The notes: a model not told the origin generated them from the sequence alone. DNA of 64,000 bases from Clostridium estertheticum (GCF_011065935.2 NZ_JAAMNH020000001.1:3307001-3371000), one strand, 5' to 3'. Shown: positions 9,560 to 18,564, counted from the stretch's first letter. A program made the numbers and translations.

Positions 9560-9867
9560 TTTTACCTCCTGTTTAACAATAACCTTTAATGTAAAAGGCT
9601 TTATGAGGAATTAGAAATAATATACTAAAATTAAATATTTTTTTAAAATATATAGTACTACACATATAATATTTAATTTATAATAAGCAATTAGTTTAAT
9701 AATAAATTATAGCATTCCATTAAGTTATATTACATGAATTCAATATTTAAGTCAATGTTATTAGTCTTTAAAAGAAGAAAAAGTGCATATATCGCAAATT
9801 TTGCGCTTTTTCACGTATTTACAGTAGAAGATTTGTGATTAATAGATAATTTACTACAGAATAAAAA
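9560..9867. other. Gene-free AT-rich gap, promoter region of the DUF512-der-gpsA operon
   Basis: No open frame of useful length lies here. Very AT-rich sequence just ahead of the DUF512 gene probably contains its promoter, but I cannot pick one site with confidence. Near 9776-9812 there is a 10-bp hairpin (GAAAAAGTGC with GCGCTTTTTC, one G-U pair) that resembles a weak terminator. Confidence 0.5.
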
Positions 9868-9887
9868 TACCTCCTAAGAAGGAGGTA
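9868..9887 (-). terminator. Terminator of the second PstS-like gene
   Basis: An 8-bp perfect stem (TACCTCCT/AGGAGGTA) with a 4-nt loop starts directly after the stop codon. On the minus strand it is followed by TTTTTAT. It closes the phosphate locus. Confidence 0.75.
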
Positions 9888-10712
9888 CTAAAATGCTTCT
9901 ATGCAATATTTTCTTATAATTTTCTTACCATCTTCACTTTTAAAATACTGAAAAAGATCCTTTAGACTATCTTTTTTTTCTTTCGAATAATACATTTGTA
10001 TTGGAAATCTTAGATAATATAATTTGTTTTTTATGTTTGAGTTGGTAATTTCAACACCACTTAATTTTAAAAACACATTTTCTTTATTATACCACTGTCC
10101 TGGCATAATGCCTATAGCATCTTTATTCTGAGCAACAAAATTTTTCATTTCTTCTACACTGCCTACATACTGCATAGTACTGCTCAGTTGTTCTTTTATA
10201 GGATTATCCATTATTTTTATATTAAATTCATATTGAACTGAATTCATAATGCTTTTAAAAGCTACAGGTACTATTGTTTTTGATTCGCCCTTTAGCTTTT
10301 CCCAGTTGACTATATTTCCAGTGTATATTTTTTTTAAGTCGGAAATCCCCAAACTATTCACCTTATTACTAGTGTTAACAATAATGCCGATACCATCATA
10401 AGCTAACATTTCGCCTTCAATTTTCTTATTATCTGTCTGAACATATCCAATTAATATATCCACTTCAGAATTGATTAGTTTATTAAAAGCACCTTCTCTG
10501 TCAATGGATTCTATAGTAACTACAGGGTCATTATTTAAATTATAATCCCGTACTAAGTCATTTACCATGGGAAAGACTGTATCCTCACAAATTATTTTAA
10601 TGCTTTTAGGTTGCTGGTCTTTGATTTTTGTATCTTTTTTACATCCTGTACTTAGCATTAAAATTGTAATGCTGAAGATTATCAAAAGTGGCTTTAAATT
10701 TTTTTTTTTCAT
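9888..10712 (-). CDS. PstS-like phosphate-binding lipoprotein (second copy)
   Basis: The protein is 274 aa from the ATG at 10712, which follows GGAG by 8 nt. An in-frame GTG six bases upstream is too close to the ribosome site. The N-terminus has a lipoprotein signal ending in LSTGC. The mature part is a periplasmic-binding-protein fold of the PstS type, with DILIGYV, GIGIIVN and SDLKKIYTGNIVNWEKLKGE. It differs greatly from the main PstS in this locus and lacks that protein's SSGTR motif. Position after phoU suggests expression with the phosphate regulon. It may be an alternative phosphate receptor or sensor. Confidence 0.75.
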   Translation of the reverse strand: MKKKNLKPLLIIFSITILMLSTGCKKDTKIKDQQPKSIKIICEDTVFPMVNDLVRDYNLNNDPVVTIESIDREGAFNKLINSEVDILIGYVQTDNKKIEGEMLAYDGIGIIVNTSNKVNSLGISDLKKIYTGNIVNWEKLKGESKTIVPVAFKSIMNSVQYEFNIKIMDNPIKEQLSSTMQYVGSVEEMKNFVAQNKDAIGIMPGQWYNKENVFLKLSGVEITNSNIKNKLYYLRFPIQMYYSKEKKDSLKDLFQYFKSEDGKKIIRKYCIEAF

Positions 10713-10834
10713 AATCACTACTCCACTACAATATTTTAAATAAATATCTAACCATATTCATAACTAACCATAGTATTTGGTTAGCCAAATTTTAATATTT
10801 ATTGTACTTGTAGTTTCTGTATTTCATGTGAAAA

Positions 10835-11491
10835 CTATTCGTTTAAATTAACTTTTTCTCCAGTAACTAAATAAATTGTCCATTCACATATGTTTGTCGT
10901 ATGATCAGCAATTCTTTCTAGCCACTTACAAATAAATAAAAATTGGGTAGCTTGATTTACTGTCTCTTGATTTTTAAACATTAATTGTAGAAGTTCTGTA
11001 AATATCTCCTTATATATATCGTCTACTTGGTCGTCTCGTTTGCATACTTCATATGCCTTTTCAACATCTCCTGCCACGTAAGCGTCCAAAGAATCCTTTA
11101 TCATAAGTATTACTATCTCAGCCATTCTAGGTATATCTATTAGTTGCTTTATATATTTTTCATCTTTTAACCTTACTGTAATTTTAGCAACATCCACAGC
11201 ATAATCTGCCATTCTCTCAAGGTCTGTTACTATTTTTGTTGTGGTAAAAATATTTCTTAAATCTATTGCTAAAGGCTGCTGCATGGCGATTAATCTTATT
11301 GCTTTATCTTCTATTTCTCGTTCCAGTGCATCAACTATGTCATCATTTTCCATTATTTTTTCAGCCTTTTCTGCGTTCTGTGAAACTAAGGCCTCAATGC
11401 AGTCATGAATTTGTTTTTCCACCATACTTCCCATTCTAATTAAATCATTATGAAGTTCTTCAAGACTCGCTTCAAATACTTTTCTAGCCAT
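10835..11491 (-). CDS. phoU: Phosphate-signalling regulator PhoU
   Basis: PhoU links the Pst transporter to the PhoR kinase and damps phosphate uptake. The 218-aa protein contains two PhoU helical repeats. Each has the metal-binding E/DxxxD pattern: DALEREIEDKAIRL and DLERMADYAVDVAK in the first, DDQVDDIYKEI and WLERIADHTTNICEW in the second. It is 23 bp behind pstB, the usual order. An AAGGTG ribosome site precedes the ATG. Confidence 0.97.
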   Translation of the reverse strand: MARKVFEASLEELHNDLIRMGSMVEKQIHDCIEALVSQNAEKAEKIMENDDIVDALEREIEDKAIRLIAMQQPLAIDLRNIFTTTKIVTDLERMADYAVDVAKITVRLKDEKYIKQLIDIPRMAEIVILMIKDSLDAYVAGDVEKAYEVCKRDDQVDDIYKEIFTELLQLMFKNQETVNQATQFLFICKWLERIADHTTNICEWTIYLVTGEKVNLNE

Positions 11492-11514
11492 ATTATCACC
11501 TTCCTATTTATATT

Positions 11515-12267
11515 TTAACCAAATCTTCCTGTAATATAATCCTCTGTTCTTTTATCTTGAGGTTTATAAAATATATTTTCCGTTTTTCCATTCTCAACAA
11601 TTTCTCCATTGAGGAAAAATGCTGTATAATCAGAAATTCTACCTGCTTGTTGCATATTATGCGTAACAATTATAACTGTGTACTTTTTTTTAAGCACATC
11701 CATTAACTCTTCAATCTTTAATGTGGAAATAGGGTCTAAGGCAGAAGTTGGCTCATCCATTAGTAAAACCTCAGGTTGCACTGCTAAAGTTCTAGCTATG
11801 CATAGACGCTGTTGCTGTCCACCAGATAATCCTAGTGCACTCTTTTTAAGCCTGTCTTTTACTTCATCCCAAAGTGCAGCTCCTTTTAAACTATCCTCTA
11901 CAATTTCATCAAGTTCTTTTTTATTAGTTAGGCCGTGAATTTTAGGGCCATAAGCTATATTGTCATATATTGACATAGGAAAAGGATTAGGTTTTTGAAA
12001 TACCATTCCTACTTTTTTCCTTAAATCTATAACATCATAATCTGGACTGTATATGTTTTTATTTTCGTATAACACTTCTCCATCTATTTTAACAGAATCT
12101 ATTAAATCATTCATTCTGTTGATAGTACGTAAAAATGTTGATTTACCACAACCTGATGGTCCTATAAGTGCAGTAACTGAATTTTTCTCTATATTAATAC
12201 TTACATTTTTTAGTGCTTGAACATTTCCATAATATAGATTCAAATTCTTTGCTATAACTATTCCCAT
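11515..12267 (-). CDS. pstB: Phosphate ABC transporter ATP-binding protein
   Basis: PstB powers high-affinity phosphate import through PstC and PstA. Walker A is GPSGCGKSTFLR, the signature is LSGGQQQRLCIARTLA, Walker B is VLLMDEPTSALDP, and the switch histidine is in VTHNMQQ. I start at 12267, where ATG follows AGGGAGG by 8 nt, giving the usual 250 aa. An upstream in-frame ATG at 12306 lies inside pstA and has no better site. The gene belongs to pstS-pstC-pstA-pstB-phoU. Confidence 0.98.
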   Translation of the reverse strand: MGIVIAKNLNLYYGNVQALKNVSINIEKNSVTALIGPSGCGKSTFLRTINRMNDLIDSVKIDGEVLYENKNIYSPDYDVIDLRKKVGMVFQKPNPFPMSIYDNIAYGPKIHGLTNKKELDEIVEDSLKGAALWDEVKDRLKKSALGLSGGQQQRLCIARTLAVQPEVLLMDEPTSALDPISTLKIEELMDVLKKKYTVIIVTHNMQQAGRISDYTAFFLNGEIVENGKTENIFYKPQDKRTEDYITGRFG

Positions 12268-12280
12268 GTTGCTTACCTCC

Positions 12281-13168
12281 CTATTTACTTCCTGTATGTG
12301 ATTCATATAATTTTTTGCCGATTATTCTTGCAGATACATTAAATATAAGCACTGCTATTATTAAAACTGCTGAAGCACCGTTTGCTATCTTAGCAGCATC
12401 AGGCACCATTCCTTCAGAATTAAGCTTCCATATGTATACAGACAAAGTTTCAGCGGGCCTTAATAAACTATAAGCTGAAGCTTTACTGGTTAAGCTTAAA
12501 TTAGTAAAATTCAAAGTTGGTGCACTCATACCTGCAGTATAAAGTAATGCTGCTGCTTCTCCAAATATTCTCCCTGCTGCTAGTATAATACCTGTTAAAA
12601 TTTGAGGCATTGCAGAGGGTAATACAACATTTTTAATAGTTTGCCACCTAGTTGCACCTAGGCCCAAACTGGCTTCTTTAACACCAAACGAGGCTGCTTT
12701 AATTGCATTTTCACAAACTCTAGTCATACCTGGTAAATTTATTATAGTTATTGCTAGTGCTCCAGCAATAAGAGAATATCCCCATTTTGTCATGTTAACA
12801 AAAACTAATAGTCCAAATAAGCCGACTACTATTGAAGGTAATGATGCCATAGTTTCTATACTTAATCTAATAATGTTTAATAGCTTGCCCTCTTTTGCGT
12901 ATTCAGCTAAATATATTCCAGCACCTACCCCAAGTGGTACTGTAATCATAAGAGTTACTACGAGCAGATGAATTGAGTTATATAATTGACGCCCAATACC
13001 TCCACCAGCTTCGCCAATTTTTGGTTCACCAAATAAAAACTTTAAATTCAAGGATTGTCTTCCATTGTATATTATATATCCTATAAGGCTTATTAGCAAA
13101 AGAATTACTAAAGCAGAAATTATATATAACACTATAGTTGCAATTTTATCTTTAACCTTAGAATTCAT
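12281..13168 (-). CDS. pstA: Phosphate ABC transporter permease PstA
   Basis: The 295-aa protein has about six membrane segments and the binding-protein-dependent permease domain. The EAA loop that contacts PstB is visible as KEASLGLGATRWQTIKNVVL. It also has the PstA hallmark IYLAEYAKEGKL and ETMASLPSIVVGLFG. It overlaps the pstC stop and ends 13 bp before the pstB start. PstA pairs with PstC to form the channel in the cytoplasmic membrane. Confidence 0.97.
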   Translation of the reverse strand: MNSKVKDKIATIVLYIISALVILLLISLIGYIIYNGRQSLNLKFLFGEPKIGEAGGGIGRQLYNSIHLLVVTLMITVPLGVGAGIYLAEYAKEGKLLNIIRLSIETMASLPSIVVGLFGLLVFVNMTKWGYSLIAGALAITIINLPGMTRVCENAIKAASFGVKEASLGLGATRWQTIKNVVLPSAMPQILTGIILAAGRIFGEAAALLYTAGMSAPTLNFTNLSLTSKASAYSLLRPAETLSVYIWKLNSEGMVPDAAKIANGASAVLIIAVLIFNVSARIIGKKLYESHTGSK

Positions 13169-14112
13169 TATATCTCACCTCGTTTTCCAAGTTTTCTAAT
13201 TATAAGTATAAATACAAATGATATTATTAGTAATAATAGTGCCATTGACCATAATGCATCATTCCATGCTGTACCATAGATTGTATTTGCCATATCCATA
13301 GTTAGTATGCTTGTTAGTGTAGCTGTTGTTCCAAGTAACCCCTTAGGGAAAGTAATTGAGTTTCCAATAACCATTTGAACTGCTAGTGCTTCTCCAAATG
13401 CTCTTGAAACTCCAAGCACTATCCCTGTTAATATCCCACTTTTAGCTGCAGGAATAATTACTCTAATTATAGTCTGCCATCTAGTTGCCCCAAGACCATA
13501 GGATGCTTCTATATAATCTTTAGGTATGGTTTTTATTGCATCTGAAGAAATACTTGTTATTGTTGGTAAAATCATTACGCTAATAACTAATACTCCTGCA
13601 AGTAAACTAAACCCAATTCCTCCAAAGAAAATCTTAATAATAGGTACTAATACACTTACTCCTATCCAGCCATAAACAACAGAAGGTATTCCCACAAATA
13701 GCTCAACGGCAGGCTGAATAACTTTTGTGCCGAGTTTTGGTGAAATTACATTCATAAATATGGCTAGCGCTACCCCTATTGGTGCACTTACAAGCACTGC
13801 AAGGAAAGATACCACTGTTGAACCAATAATAAATATCAAAGTTCCAAATTGAGGAGTTAAAGATTCTCCACTCCCCTCTGGATTCCATTTTCCTGAGAAT
13901 ATAAAATTAAATATTGAATATCCATGCTTTATAAAGGTATTTAAGCCTTTAGTAGTTAGGAATAATATGATTGAAAAAGTAAGAATGACTATAATCGCAC
14001 CACAAAATATTGCAAAACCACGTCCTAAATATTCATTTTTAAGATTTATAAACATTTTTTTCATATCAGCTTTAAGGTTTAAAAACATTGGTTTCCTATC
14101 ATTTTTTTTCAT
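13168..14112 (-). CDS. pstC: Phosphate ABC transporter permease PstC
   Basis: PstC forms the phosphate channel with PstA. About six membrane segments are visible, with the EAA loop EASYGLGATRWQTIIRVIIPAA and the motif FVGIPSVVYGWIG. I prefer the ATG at 14112 (314 aa, starting MKKNDRKPM) because CGAGGT lies 10 nt upstream; the ATG at 14145 has no ribosome site. The 5' region holds the unusual structured segment at 14151-14258 and the pstS terminator, so pstC expression is probably set below that of pstS. Confidence 0.95.
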   Translation of the reverse strand: MKKNDRKPMFLNLKADMKKMFINLKNEYLGRGFAIFCGAIIVILTFSIILFLTTKGLNTFIKHGYSIFNFIFSGKWNPEGSGESLTPQFGTLIFIIGSTVVSFLAVLVSAPIGVALAIFMNVISPKLGTKVIQPAVELFVGIPSVVYGWIGVSVLVPIIKIFFGGIGFSLLAGVLVISVMILPTITSISSDAIKTIPKDYIEASYGLGATRWQTIIRVIIPAAKSGILTGIVLGVSRAFGEALAVQMVIGNSITFPKGLLGTTATLTSILTMDMANTIYGTAWNDALWSMALLLLIISFVFILIIRKLGKRGEI

Positions 14113-14150
14113 ATATATTTTACCTCGAAAAATTATTTTAACCATATTTC

Positions 14151-14258
14151 AGAAGGAAAGTCCGCCATCTTCCATAAATGAGAACTTACTACCCTATTAA
14201 AAAAACTTCGGTGTGGGGTATAAATCTCCTTCTAAGATCGTTAATAGGACAAGCACCG
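14151..14258 (-). other. Structured leader-like segment between pstS and pstC with crossing complementary arms
   Basis: Read on the minus strand, three short arms occur in the order 1-2-3 and their complements follow in the same order 1'-2'-3'. The pairs are CGGTG (14254-14258) with CACCG (14209-14213), CCTATTAA (14241-14248) with TTAATAGG (14193-14200), and AGAAGGA (14227-14233) with TCCTTCT (14151-14157). These pairings cross, so they form either a pseudoknot or alternative folds. Pair 1 is followed by AAG and seven T residues, like a terminator, and arm 2' overlaps that T run. I cannot assign a known RNA family. The segment also contains a stop-free stretch that I regard as non-coding. Confidence 0.4.
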
Positions 14259-14280
14259 TAGGTTATGATTTAATGCAAAT

Positions 14281-14304
14281 AAAGACTGGTTTTAACCAGC
14301 CTTT
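14281..14304 (-). terminator. Hairpin after pstS (partial terminator)
   Basis: An 11-bp stem (AAAGGCTGGTT with AACCAGTCTTT, one G-U pair) and 2-nt loop lie 9 nt after the pstS stop on the minus strand, followed by ATTTG. A leaky terminator here would give more pstS than pstCAB message, as is common in pst operons. Confidence 0.7.
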
Positions 14305-14312
14305 TGAGAACA

Positions 14313-15200
14313 TTAATCTCTTTTAGCCTTCATATCTGCCATCGGAATATATCCTAATTTTTTTATTCCAGCTTTCATTTCATCACTTAGCATATAATCT
14401 AAATATGCTTTTGTTAATCCTGTAGGTTCACCTTTAGTGTACATATGCTCATATGCCCAAATTTTATATTTATCTGTGCTTATGTTTTCTGCATTTGCTT
14501 CAATACCATCAATTTTCAATACGTTTAAGCCTTGTTTATTAGCTGCATCAGAGAAGTATGATAATGCTAAGTAGCTTATTGCTCCATCTGTTTTTGTAAT
14601 CATTCCTTTAACAGCTCCACTTGAATCTGAAGTTAAGCCTGCCACTTCTTCCTTACCATCCAATCCAAATTGTTTAAATGTCGCTCTAGTTCCTGAAGAT
14701 GCTGGTCTATTTATAACTGTAACTGCTATGTCAGCTCCGCCAACTTCTTTCCAGTTTTTTATCTTTCCTGTAAATATATCTACTAACTGTTGCTTTGTTA
14801 GTGATTCTACTTTAACTTTTGGATTTGTTACCGCTGCAATTCCTATAACACATACCTTATGATCTTTTAATGCAGTTGCGTCAATTCCTGCTTTGTCTTT
14901 TGCATAAATATCTGAATTACCTATTTCTACACTACTTTCTAACACTAATTTAAGTCCTGTTCCACTTCCGCCACCTTGAACATTTACATTTGCTCCTGGG
15001 TTTTTATCTAGGAAACTTTTAGCTCCGAGTTCAGCTAAAGGCTGAAGTGCAGTTGATCCTGCTGCAGTTATTGAACCTTTTAATTCAGCTGTTTTAGTTT
15101 CAGGTGTAGTTGCCGTTTTGCCTGAACAACCCGTGAAAATTCCCGCTGTCATTGCAACTACTATTGCAGCCACCATAAATTTAAAGTTTTTTCTTTTCAT
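14313..15200 (-). CDS. pstS: Phosphate ABC transporter substrate-binding lipoprotein
   Basis: PstS captures phosphate outside the membrane and delivers it to PstCA. The 295-aa protein has a lipoprotein signal with lipobox FTGCSG near residue 23. The phosphate loops are clear: TAAGSTALQPL near residue 45 and NRPASSGTRATF near residue 165, plus QLVDIFTGKIKNWKEVGG. GGGGGAA precedes the ATG. It is the first gene of the pst operon and lies behind a promoter with PHO-box-like repeats. phoR ends 156 bp upstream on the same strand. Confidence 0.97.
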   Translation of the reverse strand: MKRKNFKFMVAAIVVAMTAGIFTGCSGKTATTPETKTAELKGSITAAGSTALQPLAELGAKSFLDKNPGANVNVQGGGSGTGLKLVLESSVEIGNSDIYAKDKAGIDATALKDHKVCVIGIAAVTNPKVKVESLTKQQLVDIFTGKIKNWKEVGGADIAVTVINRPASSGTRATFKQFGLDGKEEVAGLTSDSSGAVKGMITKTDGAISYLALSYFSDAANKQGLNVLKIDGIEANAENISTDKYKIWAYEHMYTKGEPTGLTKAYLDYMLSDEMKAGIKKLGYIPMADMKAKRD

Positions 15201-15260
15201 TTATAATTCCCCCGTTCATTAATTTTAATTTCTTAATTAACTGTTCCTTACACTTACAAT

Positions 15261-15322
15261 ATTATACCCTGAAAGTTAACTTTGTATTATGTAAAAGTTA
15301 ATTTAAGTTTAACTAATGTTAA
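15261..15322 (-). promoter_or_regulatory. pstS promoter with PHO-box-like direct repeats
   Basis: On the minus strand, TTAACA (15317-15322), TTAAAC (15307-15312), TTAACT (15296-15301) and TTAACT (15274-15279) are spaced 10, 11 and 22 bp apart. That is one or two helical turns, as in Gram-positive PhoP boxes (TTAACA-type repeats). A -10 element TATAAT lies at 15261-15266, seven bases after the last repeat, and no good -35 is present. This is the expected design of a PhoP-activated promoter. Binding itself is inferred. Confidence 0.72.
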
Positions 15323-15356
15323 TTAAACTTTACAATGGAGGATTTTCTTATTGATA

Positions 15357-17060
15357 TTATTCAGAATAGGGTATTTCAACTATGAATTTACTACCTTTGC
15401 CCAGTTCACTTTCTACATATATTTTTCCATTTAATTGAAGTACAATATGTTTAACAATAGCAAGACCCAGTCCTGTGCCTCCGTTTGATCTGGAACGAGC
15501 CTTATCTACTCTGTAGAATCTCTCAAAAATACGTGGAATTTGTTTTTTAGCTATTCCGACCCCAGTATCTACTACATATAGAATAAATCCATCCTCTTTG
15601 TTCTCAGTTCCAATGCAAACACTATCACCTGTTTCTGAGTAGTTTATTGCATTGCCCACTAAGTTAATTAACATTTGTTTGAATCTATCAGCATCGCCTT
15701 TCAAAATTTTAATGTCTTGTTCTTGTATTGTTAACTTTATTCCTTTTACATCTGCCATGTTTTTCATCAAATTGTAGACGTCTTTTACAATTTTATTAAC
15801 ATTAATTTTTTCCTTTTTAATTCCCTTTTGTTGTTCTATGTGTGAAAGTGTCAAAATATCTGTAATTAATCTAGTCAATCTTTCAGCTTCTTCATTTATT
15901 ATATTTAAAAATTTCTCCTTAGTTTCAGCATCATCTACATATTTTAATGTTTCTGCAAATCCTTTAATAGATGTTAGTGGAGTTTTAAGCTCATGTGAAA
16001 CATTAGCAACAAATTGTGTTCTCATTTTCTCTAATTTTTTCACTTCAGTAATGTCTTGAACTACAGCCACTGTACCAATATGTTCATTTCTGTTAATTAT
16101 ATCTGCAGTTTTTATTCTGAGTTCTCTTTCTTGTGGCCAGACTATCTTTATTTCTTTATAATCATAATCACTTTGATGGAAAATATCCTCAAGCTCAAAA
16201 TCTCTAATATTATCTAGAAGGTTTTGCCCTATAATATCTTTAGTGATTCCAAATATTTTTTTAGCATAGGGATTAATCATTATCACTTTGTTTTTCCTAT
16301 CAACAGCAATGACCCCACTGTCCATACTCTGCAAAATAGCCTCTAGTCTGTTTTGCTTGTCTGTAACTTCATTTAAAGTAAACTCTAGTTTATCTGCCAT
16401 CTCATTAAAATTCTTAGCTAGTTGCCCTATTTCACCATCTGCTAATATCCTAGCCCGTCTACTAAATTCACCCTTACTAATTCTTGAAGTAATAAAAATC
16501 AAGTCTGTAATTGGTTTTACTATAATATAGGATAGCTTTAGAGAAAACCAAATTGACATTAGAGCTGAAAAAAATATGGCTAGAAGATAAAACTTAAAAT
16601 ATTTACTACCAAGCCCATTTACAATTTTAAGTGGCATAGAACTTCTAATAATAAGACCATCATCAAAAACGGTGGCAAAATACATCATATTTTTTTCCGT
16701 AGACGTACTATATCTAACTGAAAATCCACTGCCACTTTTTCTTGCTTCTATTATTTCTTGCCTATCATTGTGATTAGGCATAGTTTCTCCATTTACAGCT
16801 GAATCATAAATAACTTTCCCCTTCTTATCCACATAGGTTATTCTCAGCTCGGAACCCGCTAAGTTTTTCACGAAAAATTTTTCAGGGTCTTTTAAATTTT
16901 TACTTTGTAACAAGCTAATTATCATATTATTATTTATTTGAAGTTTATCTTTTAGACTTTGTTGATATTCATAATTAAAAATAGATACAAATAAAACAGT
17001 TACTACTGCAAATATAAAAATTACTGTACTGAGCAAATATATAAGTAATTTTTTTTTCAT
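15357..17060 (-). CDS. phoR: Phosphate-regulon sensor histidine kinase PhoR
   Basis: The 567-aa protein has an N-terminal membrane segment, an extracellular sensor region, a second membrane segment near residue 165 and a HAMP linker. A PAS domain follows (RLEAILQSMDSGVIAVDRKN). The kinase core has HisKA FVANVSHELKTPLTSIKGFA, N box LVGNAINYSE, and G boxes VVDTGVGIAKKQIPRIFERF and GGTGLGLAIVKHI. This matches PhoR of Firmicutes, which phosphorylates PhoP when phosphate is low. I use the ATG at 17060, just after the phoP stop; a TTG two codons earlier overlaps phoP by 4 bp. Confidence 0.92.
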   Translation of the reverse strand: MKKKLLIYLLSTVIFIFAVVTVLFVSIFNYEYQQSLKDKLQINNNMIISLLQSKNLKDPEKFFVKNLAGSELRITYVDKKGKVIYDSAVNGETMPNHNDRQEIIEARKSGSGFSVRYSTSTEKNMMYFATVFDDGLIIRSSMPLKIVNGLGSKYFKFYLLAIFFSALMSIWFSLKLSYIIVKPITDLIFITSRISKGEFSRRARILADGEIGQLAKNFNEMADKLEFTLNEVTDKQNRLEAILQSMDSGVIAVDRKNKVIMINPYAKKIFGITKDIIGQNLLDNIRDFELEDIFHQSDYDYKEIKIVWPQERELRIKTADIINRNEHIGTVAVVQDITEVKKLEKMRTQFVANVSHELKTPLTSIKGFAETLKYVDDAETKEKFLNIINEEAERLTRLITDILTLSHIEQQKGIKKEKINVNKIVKDVYNLMKNMADVKGIKLTIQEQDIKILKGDADRFKQMLINLVGNAINYSETGDSVCIGTENKEDGFILYVVDTGVGIAKKQIPRIFERFYRVDKARSRSNGGTGLGLAIVKHIVLQLNGKIYVESELGKGSKFIVEIPYSE

Positions 17061-17062
17061 AA

Positions 17063-17758
17063 TCAATCACCAAAATTAAATCTATATCCTATGCCTCTAA
17101 TAGTTTGGATATAAGCTGGATTTTTATCATCTACTTCAATTTTTTGTCTTAAATGTCTTATATGAACGTCGACAGTTCTTGTTTCTCCTAAGTATTCATA
17201 ACCCCATATTTTGTCTAATAGAAAGTCTCTAGTCATAACTCTACCTTTATTTTTTATTAGAATTTCCAATAACTCAAATTCTTTTAAGGTTAAATCAACT
17301 TTATTTTCACTTTTAATTACCTCATGTTTACCAAAGTCAATAGCCAAATTGCCGATATTGAAAGTCTTTTCAACTAGCTGCATATTGGTTCTTCTAAGTA
17401 TAGCTTTAATTCTTGCAACTAGCTCCCTTACTGAAAATGGCTTGGTAATATAGTCATCTGCACCTAGCTCAAGTCCTATTATTTTGTCTATTTCTTCACC
17501 TTTGGCTGTTATCATAATTATTGGCATATTTGCCATAGATGAGTCTTTCCTAATTTCCTTGCACACATCCAAGCCATCCATTCCAGGCAACATCAAATCT
17601 AGTAACATCAATTGTGGCAATTGTTCTTTAACAAGTTTTATAGCCTCTATACCATCGCCAGCGCATATAACCTTATACCCACTTTTCTCAAGATTAAATT
17701 TAATTAACTCCTGTATATGTTCTTCATCGTCTACCACTAATATTTTTTCTCCAGCCAT
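17063..17758 (-). CDS. phoP: Phosphate-regulon response regulator PhoP (OmpR family)
   Basis: The receiver domain carries the acidic pocket VDDEEH, the phosphoacceptor aspartate in MLLDLMLPGMDGLD and the lysine in DYITKPFSVREL. The C-terminal winged-helix domain has LTLKEFELLEILIKNKGRVMTRDFLLDKIWG and TVDVHIRHLRQKIE. Length 231 aa is normal. It overlaps the phoR region and is followed by the pst operon, which supports the PhoP assignment over other OmpR regulators. The predicted targets are the repeats ahead of pstS. pgeF ends 30 bp upstream, so phoPR may partly be read through from it. Confidence 0.93.
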   Translation of the reverse strand: MAGEKILVVDDEEHIQELIKFNLEKSGYKVICAGDGIEAIKLVKEQLPQLMLLDLMLPGMDGLDVCKEIRKDSSMANMPIIMITAKGEEIDKIIGLELGADDYITKPFSVRELVARIKAILRRTNMQLVEKTFNIGNLAIDFGKHEVIKSENKVDLTLKEFELLEILIKNKGRVMTRDFLLDKIWGYEYLGETRTVDVHIRHLRQKIEVDDKNPAYIQTIRGIGYRFNFGD

Positions 17759-17788
17759 GTTAATCCCTCCAAATTTTTCTTAATTAAT

Positions 17789-18502
17789 CTATAGTGTTAA
17801 ATATACAAAAGAAAACATTCTCCCTTGCTTATTTTCACTATTTCTATAGGAATATAATTCAAATTGCTTATTACAGACAGTACAAGTATTTGTAGTAGTA
17901 ATATTTTCTTCTTTAATACCTTTTTCAACAAGCTGTGACAAAATACACTTTTCTAAATCCAATTTATTGTTATTGCTAATTTTAATATTACTATATATAT
18001 TCTCACTAGTAAACTCTTCTATAAGCTCCTTGCTAACTTCATAGCAGCAACCACCAATATGTGGGCCAATGTAAACCCTAATATCCACAACATTTGAGCC
18101 ATAATTTTCTTCTAGTCTTTCGATAGTTTTACTTACGATTAATGCTTTTGTACCTTTCCAACCGCTATGTATAGCGGCAATTGCACCTTTTTTAGTGTCT
18201 ACTAAAATTACTGGAACACAATCTGCTGTAAAGACACCTATAGCTGTTTCGATTCTATCTGTTATTATTGCATCACCATCATTAATTGTTCCATCAAAAT
18301 TGAAAATTATGTCACTGTGAATTTGATTTAAAAAGCCTATATCTTGTAAATTGTAATGTTCCTTAATTATTTCTAGATTTAGTAAGCCTTCCTTGGTATT
18401 TTTATTAAAGTCTAGTCTATCTTTTGCTGTAGAAAACAAAATCACTGCATTCTCATACTGAAATTTTATAAATTCATAATTATTAATAGTTTCAATTTTC
18501 AT
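17789..18502 (-). CDS. pgeF: Multicopper-like/PNP family protein PgeF (YfiH/LACC1)
   Basis: The 237-aa protein belongs to the YfiH/LACC1 fold. Members act on purine nucleosides, and E. coli PgeF removes misincorporated serine from a peptidoglycan precursor. Family signatures are ADCVPVILVDTKKGAIAAIHSGWKGT near residue 95-120 and VYIGPHIGGCCYEVSKELIEEF, which carry the zinc-binding His and Cys residues. A second cluster TNTCTVCNKQFELYSYR precedes the C-terminus. GAGGTGAG precedes the ATG. nrdR lies upstream with a terminator between them. Confidence 0.88.
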   Translation of the reverse strand: MKIETINNYEFIKFQYENAVILFSTAKDRLDFNKNTKEGLLNLEIIKEHYNLQDIGFLNQIHSDIIFNFDGTINDGDAIITDRIETAIGVFTADCVPVILVDTKKGAIAAIHSGWKGTKALIVSKTIERLEENYGSNVVDIRVYIGPHIGGCCYEVSKELIEEFTSENIYSNIKISNNNKLDLEKCILSQLVEKGIKEENITTTNTCTVCNKQFELYSYRNSENKQGRMFSFVYLTL

Positions 18503-18564
18503 TATCTCACCTCATTATATGATGGCCATATTAAAATTTTGTAATTTGTCAAAGTACAAAAAAA

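Noticed and set aside
10764..10784. CTAACCA/TGGTTAG inverted repeat upstream of the second PstS-like gene as a PhoP operator
   Set aside because: The spacing does not fit 11-bp direct repeats and no T run follows, so neither operator nor terminator can be supported.
14146..14245. Open stretch on the minus strand between pstS and pstC that could read as a short peptide (IYTPHRSFF...SSHLWKMADF)
   Set aside because: It has no start codon with a ribosome site and overlaps the paired RNA arms. I treat it as non-coding structured sequence.
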